Assembly (NCBI RefSeq): GCF_032452875.1
Contig: NC_083876.1
Coordinates: forward strand, 9,486,001 to 9,550,000
DNA length: 64,000 nucleotides
Direction of reading: 5' to 3'
From: Bos javanicus
Taxonomy: Eukaryota > Chordata > Mammalia > Artiodactyla > Bovidae
Shown here: piece after piece, positions 1 to 10,666 of the stretch
Layout of the letters: the number at the start of each line of letters is the position of its first letter
Position numbering within the stretch: position 1 is the first letter of the stretch
The notes under the pieces: model-generated
What the model saw: only the letters and a program-made list of their open reading frames with translations
Told to the model about the DNA's origin: nothing
The model's database searches: none
Position numbers and translations under genes: made by a program

Positions 1-1014
1 AATTGACAAATCTCTAACCAGGCTCACAAAGAAGAAAAGAGAGAAGACATAATTAAACAAAAAAGAAATGAAAAAGGAGACATAACAACCAATAACACAG
101 AAATTCTAAAAGTTGTAAGAGTATTCTATGAACAGTTATTACCAACAAATAGAATCTAGAAGAAATGGACAAGTTCTAAAAACATAAGGCCTGACAAGAT
201 TAGGTCAAGAAGAAACAGATCATTTGAACAGATCTATCACTAGAAGTGAAATAGACTCTATAATAATAAAATACTCCAAGCAAACAAAAATCCAAGACCA
301 GATGGCTTCACTGGGGAACGCTACCAAACATACAAAGAAGAACTTATACCTTCTCAAACTGTTCCAAGAAGTTAAAGAGGAGAGAACACTCCCAATCTCA
401 TTCTATGAGGCCACCATCACCCTGATGCAAAACCAGACAAAGATGCTACCAAAAAAGGAAATTACAGGCCATTTTTTGATGAATATATTTACAAAAACAA
501 AATATTTTGTTTTCCTCAACAAAATATTAAAAAATCAAGTCCAACAATACATAAAAAAAATCATACGCCATGATCAAGTTGGATTTGTTCTAGGGTCACA
601 AGGATGAGTCAACATACACAAATCAATCAGTGCAATGCACTACATTAACAAAACAAAGGATTAAAATAACACAATCATCTCAATAGAAGCAGAAAAGGCA
701 TTTGACAAAATTAAGCATCCATTCATGAAAAAAAATGTGTTTCAAATTTGGTACAGAGGGAACATATCTCAACATAATAAAGGCCATTTATGACAAGCTC
801 ACAGCCAACATAATACTCAAAAGCACAAAGTTGAAAGCCTTCCTATTGAATTCAGGAGCAAGTCAAGGATGACCACTCTCATGACTTCTATTCAACATAT
901 ATTACTGGAAGCCCTAGCCACAGCAATCAGACTAGAAAAAGAAATAAAAGGTATCTGAGTAGGAAAGGAAGAAGCAAAACTGTCACTAGCTGCAGAGGAC
1001 ATGATACTCTGTAT
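1..1014 (+). mobile_element. L1 LINE, ORF2 fragment (sense), part 1
   Basis: This is degenerate L1 ORF2 in plus orientation. A partial frame at 224-607 retains recognisable reverse-transcriptase sequence (KNQVQQYIKKIIRHDQVGF), and a degraded motif-A region (EAEKAFDKI) follows near 680-715. Stops and frameshifts make it non-coding. It lies in COL9A1 intron 5, opposite to the gene. A Bov-A2 SINE interrupts it at 1015, and its 5' end is outside the window. Confidence 0.85.
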
Positions 1015-1304
1015 GCTGCTGCTGCTGCTGCTGCTACTACTGCTAAGTCACTTCAGTCCTGTCCGACTCTGTGCGACCCCAGAGACGGCAGCCCACCAGG
1101 CTCCCCCATCCCTGGGATTCTCCAGGCGAGAACACTGGAGTGGGTTGCCATTTCCTTCTCCAATGCATGAAGTGAAAAGTGAAAGTGAAGTCTCTCAGTC
1201 ATGTCCGACTCTTAGCGACCTCATGGACTGCAGTCTACCAGGCTCCTCCATCCATGGGATTTTCCAGGCAAGAGTACTGGAGTGGGATGCCATTGCCTTC
1301 TCCG
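1015..1304 (-). mobile_element. Bov-A2 SINE with (CTG)n end
   Basis: An antisense Bov-A2 dimer of two related monomers, each ending near a gtactggagtggg-type segment. It starts with a (CTG/CTA)n microsatellite. A perfect 12-bp duplication, gatactctgtat, flanks it at 1003-1014 and 1305-1316. It is inserted into the L1. Confidence 0.93.
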
Positions 1305-1316
1305 GATACTCTGTAT

Positions 1317-2478
1317 AGAGAACCCTAAAGTCTCTACACAAAATCTATTAGAGTTAAGAAATGAATTCAGCAAGATAACAGGATATAAATTAATATACAG
1401 AAATCTTTTGTTTTTTACATTAATAATAAAATGTCTGAAAGAGGAAGTAAAAAAAAATCCTGTTTAAAATTGCATCAAAAGGAAAAATACCCAAGAATAA
1501 ACTTAAACCAAGAAGGTGAAAGAGCTATACTCTTAAAATTATAAAACACTGATAAGGAAATTGAAGGTCATACAAAGAAATGGAAAGATATCCCAAGCTC
1601 TTGGATTGGAAGAATTAATATTGTTAAAATAGCCATACTACCCAAAGCAATCCACAGGTTTAATGCAATCCCTATCAAAATACCCATGACATTGTTCATG
1701 GAACTAAAACAAATAATCCTAAAATTTATACAGAACCATAAAAGACACAGAATTGCTAAGTCAGTCTTGAGAAAATAGAACAAAGTTGGAGATATAACCC
1801 ATCCAGACTTCAGACTATATTACAAAGCTACAGTAATCAAAACGGCGTTGTATTGGCACAAAGACAAACACATAGCTCAGTGTAACAGAATAGTGAGCCT
1901 GGAAATAAACCAGTCAATAAGCTGTTAATCTACAACAAAGAATGTAAGAATGCGGTGGAGAAAGCACAGTATTTTCAACAAGCAGTGCTGGGAAAGTTGG
2001 ACAGCCACATAAGCATCAATGAAATTATAATATTCCCTCATACCATATACCAAAAATCTTAAGATAGTTTAAAGACCTAAATATAATACCTGAAACCATA
2101 ACATGGTTTCTCTAGAAGAGAAAATAAGCAAAATATTCTTTGACAAAAAATCATAACAATATTTGCTTAGATCAGCCTCCCAAGGCAAAAGAAAACAAGT
2201 GGGACCTAATCAAACTTACAAGCTTTTGCACAGAAAGGAAACCACCAACATAAAATGAAAAGACAACCTAGAAATTGGGAAAGAACATTGGCAAAGACTG
2301 CAACTTACAAGAGATTAATATCCAAAATATACAAACAGTTCATGTAACTCAATATGGAAAAAACAAGCAATCCAATCAAAAAATGAGTTGGTCTACTCAG
2401 GTCTTCTAACATTTTTCCAAAGAAAACACACAGATGGCCAACAGGCACAGGAAAAGATGCTCAATGCCACTAATTATT
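1317..2478 (+). mobile_element. L1 LINE, ORF2 fragment (sense), part 2
   Basis: Continuation of the same L1 after the SINE, covering degenerate C-terminal ORF2 sequence. No open frame is kept. It ends at the duplicated target of the BovB insertion. Confidence 0.85.
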
Positions 2479-3045
2479 CCGATCAGATTAGATCAGATCA
2501 CGCCAGGCCTCCCTGTCCATCACCAACTCCCAGAGTTCACCCAGACTCATGTCCATCGAGCCAATGATGCCATCCAGCCATCTCATCCTCTGTCGTCCCC
2601 TTCTCCACTTGCCCCCAATCCCTCCCAGCATCAGAGTCTTTTCCAATGAGTCAACTCTTCACATGAGATGGCCAAAGTACTGGAGTTTCAGCTTCAGCAT
2701 CATTCCTTCCAAAGAAATCCCAGGGCTGATCTCCTTCAGAATGGACTGGTTGGATCTCCTTGCAGTCCAAGGGACTCTCAAGAGTCTTCTCCAACACCAC
2801 AGTTCAAAAGCATCAATTCTTTGGCACTCAGCCTTCTTCACAGTCCAACTCTCACATCCATACATGACCACAGGAAGAACCATAGCCTTGACTAGATGAA
2901 CCTTTGTTGGCAAAGTAATGTCTCTGCTTTTGAATATGCTATCTAGGTTGGTCATAACTTTCCTTCCAAGGAGTAAGCATCTTTTAATTTCATGGCTGCA
3001 GTCACGATCTGCAGTGATTTTGGAGCCCAGAAAAATAAAGTCTGA
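2479..3045 (-). mobile_element. BovB LINE 3' fragment (antisense)
   Basis: Antisense RTE-clade BovB ORF C-terminal region; a minus-strand frame reads SDFIFLGSKITADRDCSHEI. The 3' end shows the short gatca/gatta tail repeats. An 11-bp duplication, cactaattatt, flanks it at 2468-2478 and 3046-3056, so it is a 5'-truncated insertion into the L1. Confidence 0.93.
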
Positions 3046-3056
3046 CACTAATTATT

Positions 3057-3561
3057 AGGGAAATGCAAATCAAAACTGCAATTAGATATCACTTCACACT
3101 GGTCAGAATGACCATCACCAACCAAAAAGTCTACAAGTAATATATGCTGGGTAAGGTGTGCAGAAAAGAGAATTCTTCTACATTGTTAGTAGGAATGTAA
3201 AGTGGCTCAGTCACTGAGGAAAACAGTATGGAGTTTCCTTTGAAAAAGCAAAAATAGACCTACCATATGATCCAGCAATCCCACTCCTGGGTATATACCC
3301 AGAAAAAAAATGTAAAGCCAATGTTCCTAGCAGCACTATTTACAATAGCCAAGATGTGGAAACAATTCAAACGCCCATCAACAGACAATTGGCTTAAGAA
3401 GATGTGGTACACACACACACACAATAGAATTTTAGCCACAAAAAAAGAATAAAATTTTGCATTTGCATCAACATGAATGGGCCTACAGAATGTTATGCTT
3501 TAGAAGTAAGTCAGACAGAGAAAGACAAATATAGCTTTTATGTGGAATCTAAAAAATAATA
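3057..3561 (+). mobile_element. L1 LINE ORF2 C-terminus (sense), part 3
   Basis: L1 resumes after the BovB insertion. It includes the well-known ORF2 segment around ccatatgatccagcaat and the start of the 3' UTR. A short (AC)n run sits at 3410-3422. Confidence 0.85.
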
Positions 3562-3761
3562 CAAGTGAAAGTGAAAGTTGCTCAGTTGTGTCCAACTCTT
3601 TGCAGCCCCATGGACTATATAGTCCATGGAGTTCTCCAGGCCAGAATACTGGAGCGGGTAGCCTGTCCCTTCTCCAGCGAATCTCCCCAACCCAGGAATC
3701 AAACTGGGGTCTCTTGCATTGCAGGTGGATTCTTTACCAACTGAGGTATCAGGAAAGCCCA
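3562..3761 (-). mobile_element. Bov-tA SINE (antisense)
   Basis: Antisense Bov-tA: the BovA body comes first on the plus strand, then the tRNA-like head (box B-like ggaatcaaactgg, ending at gaaagccc). It is inserted in the L1 3' UTR. Confidence 0.9.
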
Positions 3762-3927
3762 CAAACTACTATACATAGAGTAGATAAGCAACAAGGATTT
3801 ACGATACAGCACAGGGAATTACATTCAACATCTCATAATAACCTATAGAGGAAAAAAAACTATCTCAAAAAAGACCGACTCATTATACTGCAGCCTTGAA
3901 ACTAATGCAAATCAACTATACTTCAAA
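3762..3927 (+). mobile_element. L1 3' UTR end with A-tail
   Basis: Terminal L1 segment with aaatcaactatacttc followed by an A-run at about 3924-3930. It closes the element that starts left of the window. Confidence 0.85.
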
Positions 3928-3934
3928 AAAAGGG

Positions 3935-4520
3935 TCTCCTCCTAAGAAGCCCCTAAATGCCCTGTCCTTTTCTCCCCCTACAATACGTTGTCAAAATTCA
4001 GCCAAAGAGATGTTTTAAAAAGAAGAAAACATGTCGTTTATCTATTTGAAATCATCTGCCAGCTCTCCATCTCACACGTGGCCAGAAAGCCGGCATGTTG
4101 ACCTGCTCCCCACTCTCGTGTCTGGTCCCTCTCCAGCCTCAGGGCCGGCTTCTCTCCATCTCATCCCAGACACGCTGGTGTCCAGGCTTGCTTCAGACAC
4201 AGAGGACAAAGCCAACACCAGCCAACACATTCCCTCTTCTTGAAATCCTCCTCCCCTAGACCACATATATATGCTCACTCCCCCAGCTTCTTCAGGTTTC
4301 TACTAAATGGTTTTTTTTTTCCCCCTCAAGGAGGTCCTCTCTCCAAGCACTCCAATTTTCTTCTTTTTTCTCCATAGCATTTATGACCACCTGGTGATAA
4401 TATAAATCTACTCATTTACTCACCTGTCTCTGTCTCCTCTCCCTAGGATGAGTGCAAGCACCACTGTAGCTTCAATTTCTGCCTATAACTTAGCAGATGT
4501 TTAATAAGTAGTTGTTGAAT
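3935..4520 (+). mobile_element. L2 LINE 3' fragment
   Basis: Ancient L2 in sense orientation, including the 3' terminal block ctcctctccctaggatgagtg and the closing aataagtagttgttgaat. The upstream part shows the L2 ORF2 C-terminal block (gccagctctccatctcac). Divergence is high, so edges are approximate. Confidence 0.75.
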
Positions 4521-5189
4521 ATTAAATGTACACATAGATATTGATAAAAAATGAAGAAAGAATTGATAGTATTTGCCTTCTGGTTTGATTACAGCTTAGG
4601 GAAAGCCTCTTCCCCTGCCTGGGTTTCAAGTCTTTCAAGTATAAACTGAGAGGTTTGAACTACATAGACTTAGTTTTGTATATCTTTGAAAGACCAGGAT
4701 TCTATGGAAACCAGGTTGTAACCTAAGAAACTAACCACACAGAGACTGACATGAAGGGAAGTAAAAATGCCATTGAATTAATCTCTTGCCTTCGAGCCAC
4801 CCGGAAGACATGACAAAGATTTCTGTATGTTCTTAGCCTGTGTACATTTTAAGAAAAATAGAAATACTAATAACACTGATTGTTCTCAGTTGCAACAGTC
4901 TGGGCATAGCTGAGGCCAATAAAAATTTTCATATTTTCAATTTTCCATTGAAAGCAAGTTTGGCCATCATTTAGGTTTTACTCTAGTTATCCTTAGCACC
5001 TGCGCCCATCATGGCTTCTCCTCTGCAAGCAGCTGTTTTTTCTGTGTGTTCCTCTTGTTTCATTGCCACCTAGTGGAAAATCTAGCTGATGTTGTTAATG
5101 TGGTCTACAGTGTAGCAGGCTTCATCTCGAAAAACTTGACAGCATTCAAAAATATTCTCATCAAATCACAACACCAAAGAGTTATAAAA
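4521..5189. other. intron 5 sequence, nothing recognised
   Basis: AT-rich COL9A1 intronic sequence. I see no exon with splice sites matching the missing NC4 exon, and no repeat I can name. Confidence 0.5.
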
Positions 5190-5462
5190 AGTATTTTGAT
5201 GTTGAAGCTGAAACTCCAATACTTTGGCCACCTGACGTGAAGAGCTGACTCGTTTGAAAAGACCCTGATGTTTGAAAAGATTGAAGGCGGGAGGAGAAGG
5301 GAACGACAGAGAATGAGGTGGCTGGATGGCATCACTGACTCAATGGACATGAGTTTGGGTGGACTCTGGGAGTTGCTGATGGACAGGGAGGCCTGGCGTG
5401 CTGCAGTCCATGGGGTCGCAAAGAGTCGGACACGACCGAGTGACTCGACTGAACTGAACTGA
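5190..5462 (+). mobile_element. BovB LINE 3' end (sense)
   Basis: Short 5'-truncated BovB encoding the ORF tail (LKLKLQYFGHL and the RRRER...MRWLDGITDSMD block), ending in the typical actgaactgaactga tail. Confidence 0.92.
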
Positions 5463-7883
5463 TGGACATGTACAGGTAACAGTATCATTTCTCTTGCATT
5501 TAATACTTTCAATTGAAAGAGGATTTTTAAAAAGTACCTGTCAAAAGCAACATAATAAGAAAACTTAATAGCTTAGATATTTTGTACAGTAGATATCATG
5601 CATTTCTTAAATCACTAAAAACATAACTTTCCGATAATATTTTCAAACACCAGAAATGATATTAATCACAACCTCATAGTTTATCTTTCCCATGTTATCA
5701 TTCATGAAGCTCTGTTTGTTTTTACAGTTGGGAAGTTAGTATGATTTAATTCTGTGGGGTAGAGAGAAGGATGTGGCTTCTGCATCACGAGTTTTGCTAA
5801 TCATATTTTCTCTGAATTTAACAAAAGTAACGTAGTGCAACCCATTTGAAATATACTTTTAAAAGCATTGTACCTGTCTGATTAATCATGTTTTCTGCAC
5901 TGGTTTATTCAAAACATGCATAAGATAAAGGATTTGAATCATGTATTTATAAAGCCATATATACTTTCATCCTTTGGGCTTTCATCATTTGGGCTTTCAA
6001 ATAAGCCCAAACCCCTAGTGCACATCCTGAAAAGGTAGAAAGGCTAACTTTGTTTTCTAATAGAGCTGTGCCAAATAACTCTCCTGGGCAATCTTGCTGA
6101 CAAGAAACAATAAAGAACCTGCCATAAAATCACATGCTTTTATGGTATGATGCCAGGAAACTGAGCTTTGCAGCGAAATAAATGGCACCAACCTAAAATA
6201 TGGGCACAAAGGCAAATAGAAAATATGGAATTTATTGCTATGAAATCAAACTAACCATGTATTATAGCAGTACATTGGGAAAAATATAAATGCTCTGAGC
6301 CCACTAAATAACCATGAATGATGTGAAGGCGTTTGAGTTGTTGTGCATGTGAACAGCTGTCTTGAAACCTCCTGAAATTGGTTCCCTTTTCCAATTTAGA
6401 AAAGAGAAAGAGACAAAAGTTGGGCTAGATTGGGAGAAATCACAAACAAGAGCAATATAAATGAGTCTCTTAGCTTCAGCGCTCCGTCAAATGTCATTTT
6501 CCACTGCATTTTCATTATGCAGTTCTGAGGGCTACCTTTTGACATCAATTAATACCTTTAGAAGGAATGTTTGCTTTTCTAAAGAAAATCAAGTGCTGAT
6601 CCTGAAAAAAGTATTCAATTCATGTAGAGTGTCAAAGATTAGAAGGAATCCAATTTCATGAAGAAAAATGCAAAAATACTCTGCAACTTGTCGCTTTCAT
6701 GCTATTAGCACATTTCATTTTAATTTAAAATTTCTCACAAGTAATACTGAATATTTGCTGTCTCCAATCAAGAGGGAAGTGCCCCAGCAGTTCATGTCTC
6801 CTACCCCTCCGAATACTCAGATAGCACCATTCAGGGTCTTCCAAGGGACCAGTAATTGCCAGCAACTTCAGATTACAGCCAAAGGGGGCAGATCACAGAC
6901 CACAAACTAAAATAAAAACAAGAGTATAGGGACAACTCATGGGCGTTTGGGTTTGTCTGGAGACTCGCATGAGTATTTGACTATTAGTCTAGAAGAGTGA
7001 GGAGGAGTGAGGGGAAATCAATGAAGCTAGAAAAGAGGAGAGTTCATAAACACAGAAATTCCCATATGAGAGTCCCTTTCCCTAGAACACTGGATTTATC
7101 TCATCCTGGATAAGTCTGTTCACCCCCGAATTCCTCTCACAGGCCCCTCCCCTAGGAAACAGCCGTGGACTTGACTCCTGTGCCTGCCTGCCCTGATGTG
7201 AGTGAGGAGACTGTCCCTTCGTCCACTTTCCTGGTCCTAGTCGGGTTCCATTATCATTGCTCACCCGTCTCAGCCACTCACCCCTCAGGACCTGGGAGAA
7301 GGAGACCTGTGGCTTGCAGCCCGTGCGCCAGGATAGAGGCACACAGAGAGAGCTCACTAAGTGAGCACGAGTGCCACCGATGTCTGAGGACATGTTTCCA
7401 CTGTGTGAACTTCCTTCTTTTAGAAAAGAGTCTTATCTGTCCTGCAAAGAAGATTCTAAAAAACTTACGCAAATCACAAATACCTTCCAAAATGAAAATG
7501 ATGATATCCTTTATAAAGAACGATATGTGGTTACACATATTTCTATTTTTCTCAAAAGGGAAATTAGTTGGCACAGAGAAAATAGGAAAGACTAGGAATT
7601 TTATGCCCAACACTGTTTCTCACAGGCCAAGAAATCTACGTGAGATTGTGTCTTCAACTGAAAAAATGGAGCTAATCCTATCTGTGCTTGCTGTCTTATG
7701 AAATTGTTGAAAGGATAAAGTTAAGTTAATGAGAGAAAAAAAAGCACTTCTAAAACTTTAAATTGGTATATTAGGGGTATTAAGATGCTAAAAAGGCATA
7801 AATAGGATTTACTTATGCAGAATCTTCTACTTCTTTGTCTTATACAGGGTAAAAATTGAGGAATACATTTTGGTGACAACTTT
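5463..7883. other. intron 5 sequence, no gene seen
   Basis: Mostly AT-rich unique-looking sequence. Open frames on both strands near 7080-7700 have no recognisable domain, and none is bounded by splice sites in the COL9A1 frame. Confidence 0.5.
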
Positions 7884-8096
7884 GGGCTTCCCAAGTGGCT
7901 CAGATAGTAAACTGTCTGCCTGCAACGCAGGAGACCCAGGTTTGATCCCTGGGTCGGGAAGATCCCCTGGAGAAGGAAATGGCAACCCACTCCAGTATTC
8001 TGGCCTGGAAAATTCCATGGACGGAGGAGCTGGTAGGCTACAGTCCATGGGGTCACAAAGAGTCGGACACGACTGAGTGACTTCACTTTCACTTTT
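7884..8096 (+). mobile_element. Bov-tA SINE (sense)
   Basis: Complete Bov-tA: tRNA-Glu-like head (gggcttcccaagtggctcag, box B ggtttgatccc), then the BovA body ending gacacgactgagtgacttc. Confidence 0.95.
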
Positions 8097-9468
8097 GAAG
8101 TTGAGATTGTCACTGCCTATCCTTGGGTGTAAGTAGGGTTTGGAGGGCCTATAACCTTGATCTATTTTAGTCACAACACCACATCATCAAATACGGGACT
8201 TAAATGCGACTTTAGGCTCAAGTCTCTTTTGTGGTTCCTTGTGATGGAGTCAGAATTCAGTATGAAAGGAAAAAATTGTTCATGCCTGTTGCAAACACTT
8301 TTAACATGGACAGAGTGCTGATTCTGAAAAGCTCCTTGGTGGACCAAAAGCAAACGTAACTCCAGCTGCCAGGTATTTTGTTGCATTCCTGCACATGGCA
8401 GAATGAAATCACAGACAGCTGGTCCTAACTGTTCTCCACCATGATGTGAGACTATACTTGGCGGATAACCCACAGTTAGCTGTGACTGGCTAGACTATAA
8501 CATAATTAATAAATACTACGACTTTACTGCTGTGGCCATTAGACAGCTTAATAGCTTCCTAGCATGTAGAGTTCAGAATTATAATGATGACATATTTTTT
8601 CAAGAACGGTGAATTAAATCAATTATACAAGTGCTTGATTGACATTCATCACAGTGAGGATGCATTCTAAAGTCTCCTTCCCCTCACTCATGGTCCAGAG
8701 TGACACAAACATGGCAGAGGCTGTGTTGTCTGAAGGCCACCCCAGTGCCATTGCAAAGATCTTGCTGCACAAAATTTCAAGAGGGCGCACCGGTGGTCCC
8801 ATTGGCTTTCTAACCCAGCCACTTGAGGTGTGATAACTCATTAGCTGGAGAAATACGTGCTCGAGTGTCTACAAGCCAGAGCGGTAATGTGGCAGTTATA
8901 AATTGCTTCCTGTCCATCACAGAATATAGAAATTTCACACTACCCTTCACACTAATCACAATTCTTCCCTTGAAAATAGGTTACTTGAACAATTCCATTA
9001 CTGAGATGCCCGCTAACCTTTCCTTCTTTGGAAAAGCATGCAGGAACCATTCAGAATCATTGTGTCACCCCCTACTACACTCCACGATATGAGTTCTGTG
9101 ACTAGAATTTAACAACTCTGTACCAGAGAGAGAGCAGAGAGTGTAGAGGATCAAGCACTTATTTATTGAGCTCTAAATTCTTTAGTTTTTTCCAGAAGAT
9201 CACTTGCCCTGTAAGATTTAGTTTTTAAATTTCTGTAATATTATATAATATCCTTTTAAAGGATAACTCAGTGCAAGTTTAACAATTCAAAATGATAGAA
9301 CTATATGGTACTAGTTGGCACAAGTTTACATGTCTTTATGTAATCCCTTATCTTTATGTCCATAGGTCTCTACGGCAAAATCACAAACAGAGCTCTAAAA
9401 TCCTTTGCTTTCATAATATGTCAAGCAAGACTTGACCACTTCTAAATAAAGAAATATTGTGCCATCTA
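8097..9468. other. intron 5 sequence, nothing recognised
   Basis: Intronic sequence. The segment 8640-8840 is open on both strands (63-72 codons), but neither translation resembles a family I know. Confidence 0.5.
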
Positions 9469-9591
9469 CTGGAGAAGGAAATGGCAACCCACTCCAGTGT
9501 TCTTGCCTGGAGAATCCCAGTGACGGGGGAGCCTGGTGGGCTGCCGTCTATGTGGTCGCAGAGTCGGACACGACTGAAGCAACTTAGCAGT
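9469..9591 (+). mobile_element. Bov-A monomer SINE (sense)
   Basis: Single BovA unit from ggagaaggaaatggcaaccc to cgactgaagcaacttagcag, without a tRNA head. A short imperfect duplication around ccatctac flanks it. Confidence 0.9.
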
Positions 9592-10269
9592 ACCATCTAC
9601 ATCATTTCTACATCTTCTGGGTCAGATATCATATGACTTCCTAACCTCACCTCTCACATGCTGCAATTACTATCTCTGCCCCCTCTATGCCCCCTCACAC
9701 ACATACTCACATTTTTACATGTACACTTCATCCAAACCATCCAGGCTCCTGATCTGTGAACATGGTTTATTTCCTTTCTATCTCTTTTTCCTTTCATTCT
9801 TTCACTCTCAGCTAGAATGCACTTTCTCCTCTTCTTTTACCAATTCAAATCTTTCCATGTCAAGCTCCATTGCTTCTGAGAAGAATGGGATTCTTGATTA
9901 ACTAAATTTACCATTCATATTAACCTTACTTTGAATATGGCCATTGGTTATTTATACATAATATGTATCACACCAGTGTGGATTTTTGCAGGTTGCCTCA
10001 GAGGATTCTGGGTGCTCCAGGTGATCATGTAGCATCTTCCAAGTAGGCTTTCAGCTACTCGGGACCAGGAGCTGTCTACTCAACTGGCTCTGCTTCCCCA
10101 TTCCATGCTACGCTCAAAAGAGGCATTAAAGACGTTTTAAAAAACTGATTGAAAAACCTTTTAAAAGTGAATAACTGCCCATCCAGGTGATTTTTAAAGA
10201 TGCTGAGGTCTTAATTTTCACCATTCTGGATTCATCTTAATGTCCCTTAGTGTATGGCTGTATACTTAC
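9592..10269. other. intron 5 near the exon 5 donor
   Basis: Intronic sequence ending at the exon 5 donor (gtaagtata). No further feature is seen. Confidence 0.5.
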
Positions 10270-10666
10270 CGGAACAGAAACTTGAGGATTATCCACAAGT
10301 TTTCCCAGCACAGCAAAGCCATCAACATCGATTTGACCTCTTGGCTTTATAGGTAAGGACTCAATCCTGTTGCAGTCAACAAAAAGAGTCGCACTGCTCC
10401 TTTCCACGCCAATCATGATCTTATGCCACTGGGAATCGAACAAGGAGGGCAAATTCGAAAAGGCTGCAGTTTGGAGACTTCCATCCAGCCCCTTGTATGA
10501 AAATGAAACAGATTTTGTTTGGCCATTAATCTTCACGCCAACTTGCTCCTTCCCTGAGGAATCCTGAATCTGCCAAATGCTCCAGTGCTTTTCAAGTGTG
10601 CTTCCAGTCATCCGAAAAGTGGTTAGAAAGGAGTATTCTTCAGGCAGCCCATTGGGATATAAATGC
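10270..10666 (-). CDS. COL9A1: COL9A1 coding exon 5 (main NC4 exon)
   Basis: The 397-nt exon completes Arg100 and encodes residues 101-232, HLYPNGLPEEYS through DNPQVSVP. This is the core of the laminin-G-like TSPN beta-sandwich and includes Cys198. The acceptor is acaattttactcag and the donor gtaagtata. It ends in phase 0. The family continues with a short exon carrying the last NC4 cysteines, which is not in this window. Confidence 0.97.

Noticed and set aside
224..607. 127-codon frame in the first kilobase
   Set aside because: It is a residue of degenerate L1 ORF2 with stops on both sides and no start context.
1001..1318. Open frame with a leucine-rich start (LLLLLLLLLL)
   Set aside because: It is translation of the (CTG)n end and body of a Bov-A2 SINE with an exact target duplication, not a secreted protein.
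2659..3048. 129-codon frame resembling a reverse-transcriptase C-terminus
   Set aside because: It belongs to an antisense, 5'-truncated BovB fragment with target duplications, so it is not a host gene.
7082..7701. Overlapping open frames on both strands in intron 5
   Set aside because: There is no recognisable domain, no matching splice sites and no codon pattern favouring either strand. A coding claim is not supported.
7884..7960. tRNA-Glu-like sequences with A and B boxes, here and at many other sites
   Set aside because: They are heads of Bov-tA or CHR SINEs: each is followed by a SINE body, with substitutions that break the cloverleaf. No free-standing tRNA gene was seen.
8623..8841. 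Opposed 63-72 codon frames considered as a possible extra COL9A1 exon
   Set aside because: The sequence does not encode the expected NC4 continuation or Gly-X-Y repeats and lacks phased splice sites.
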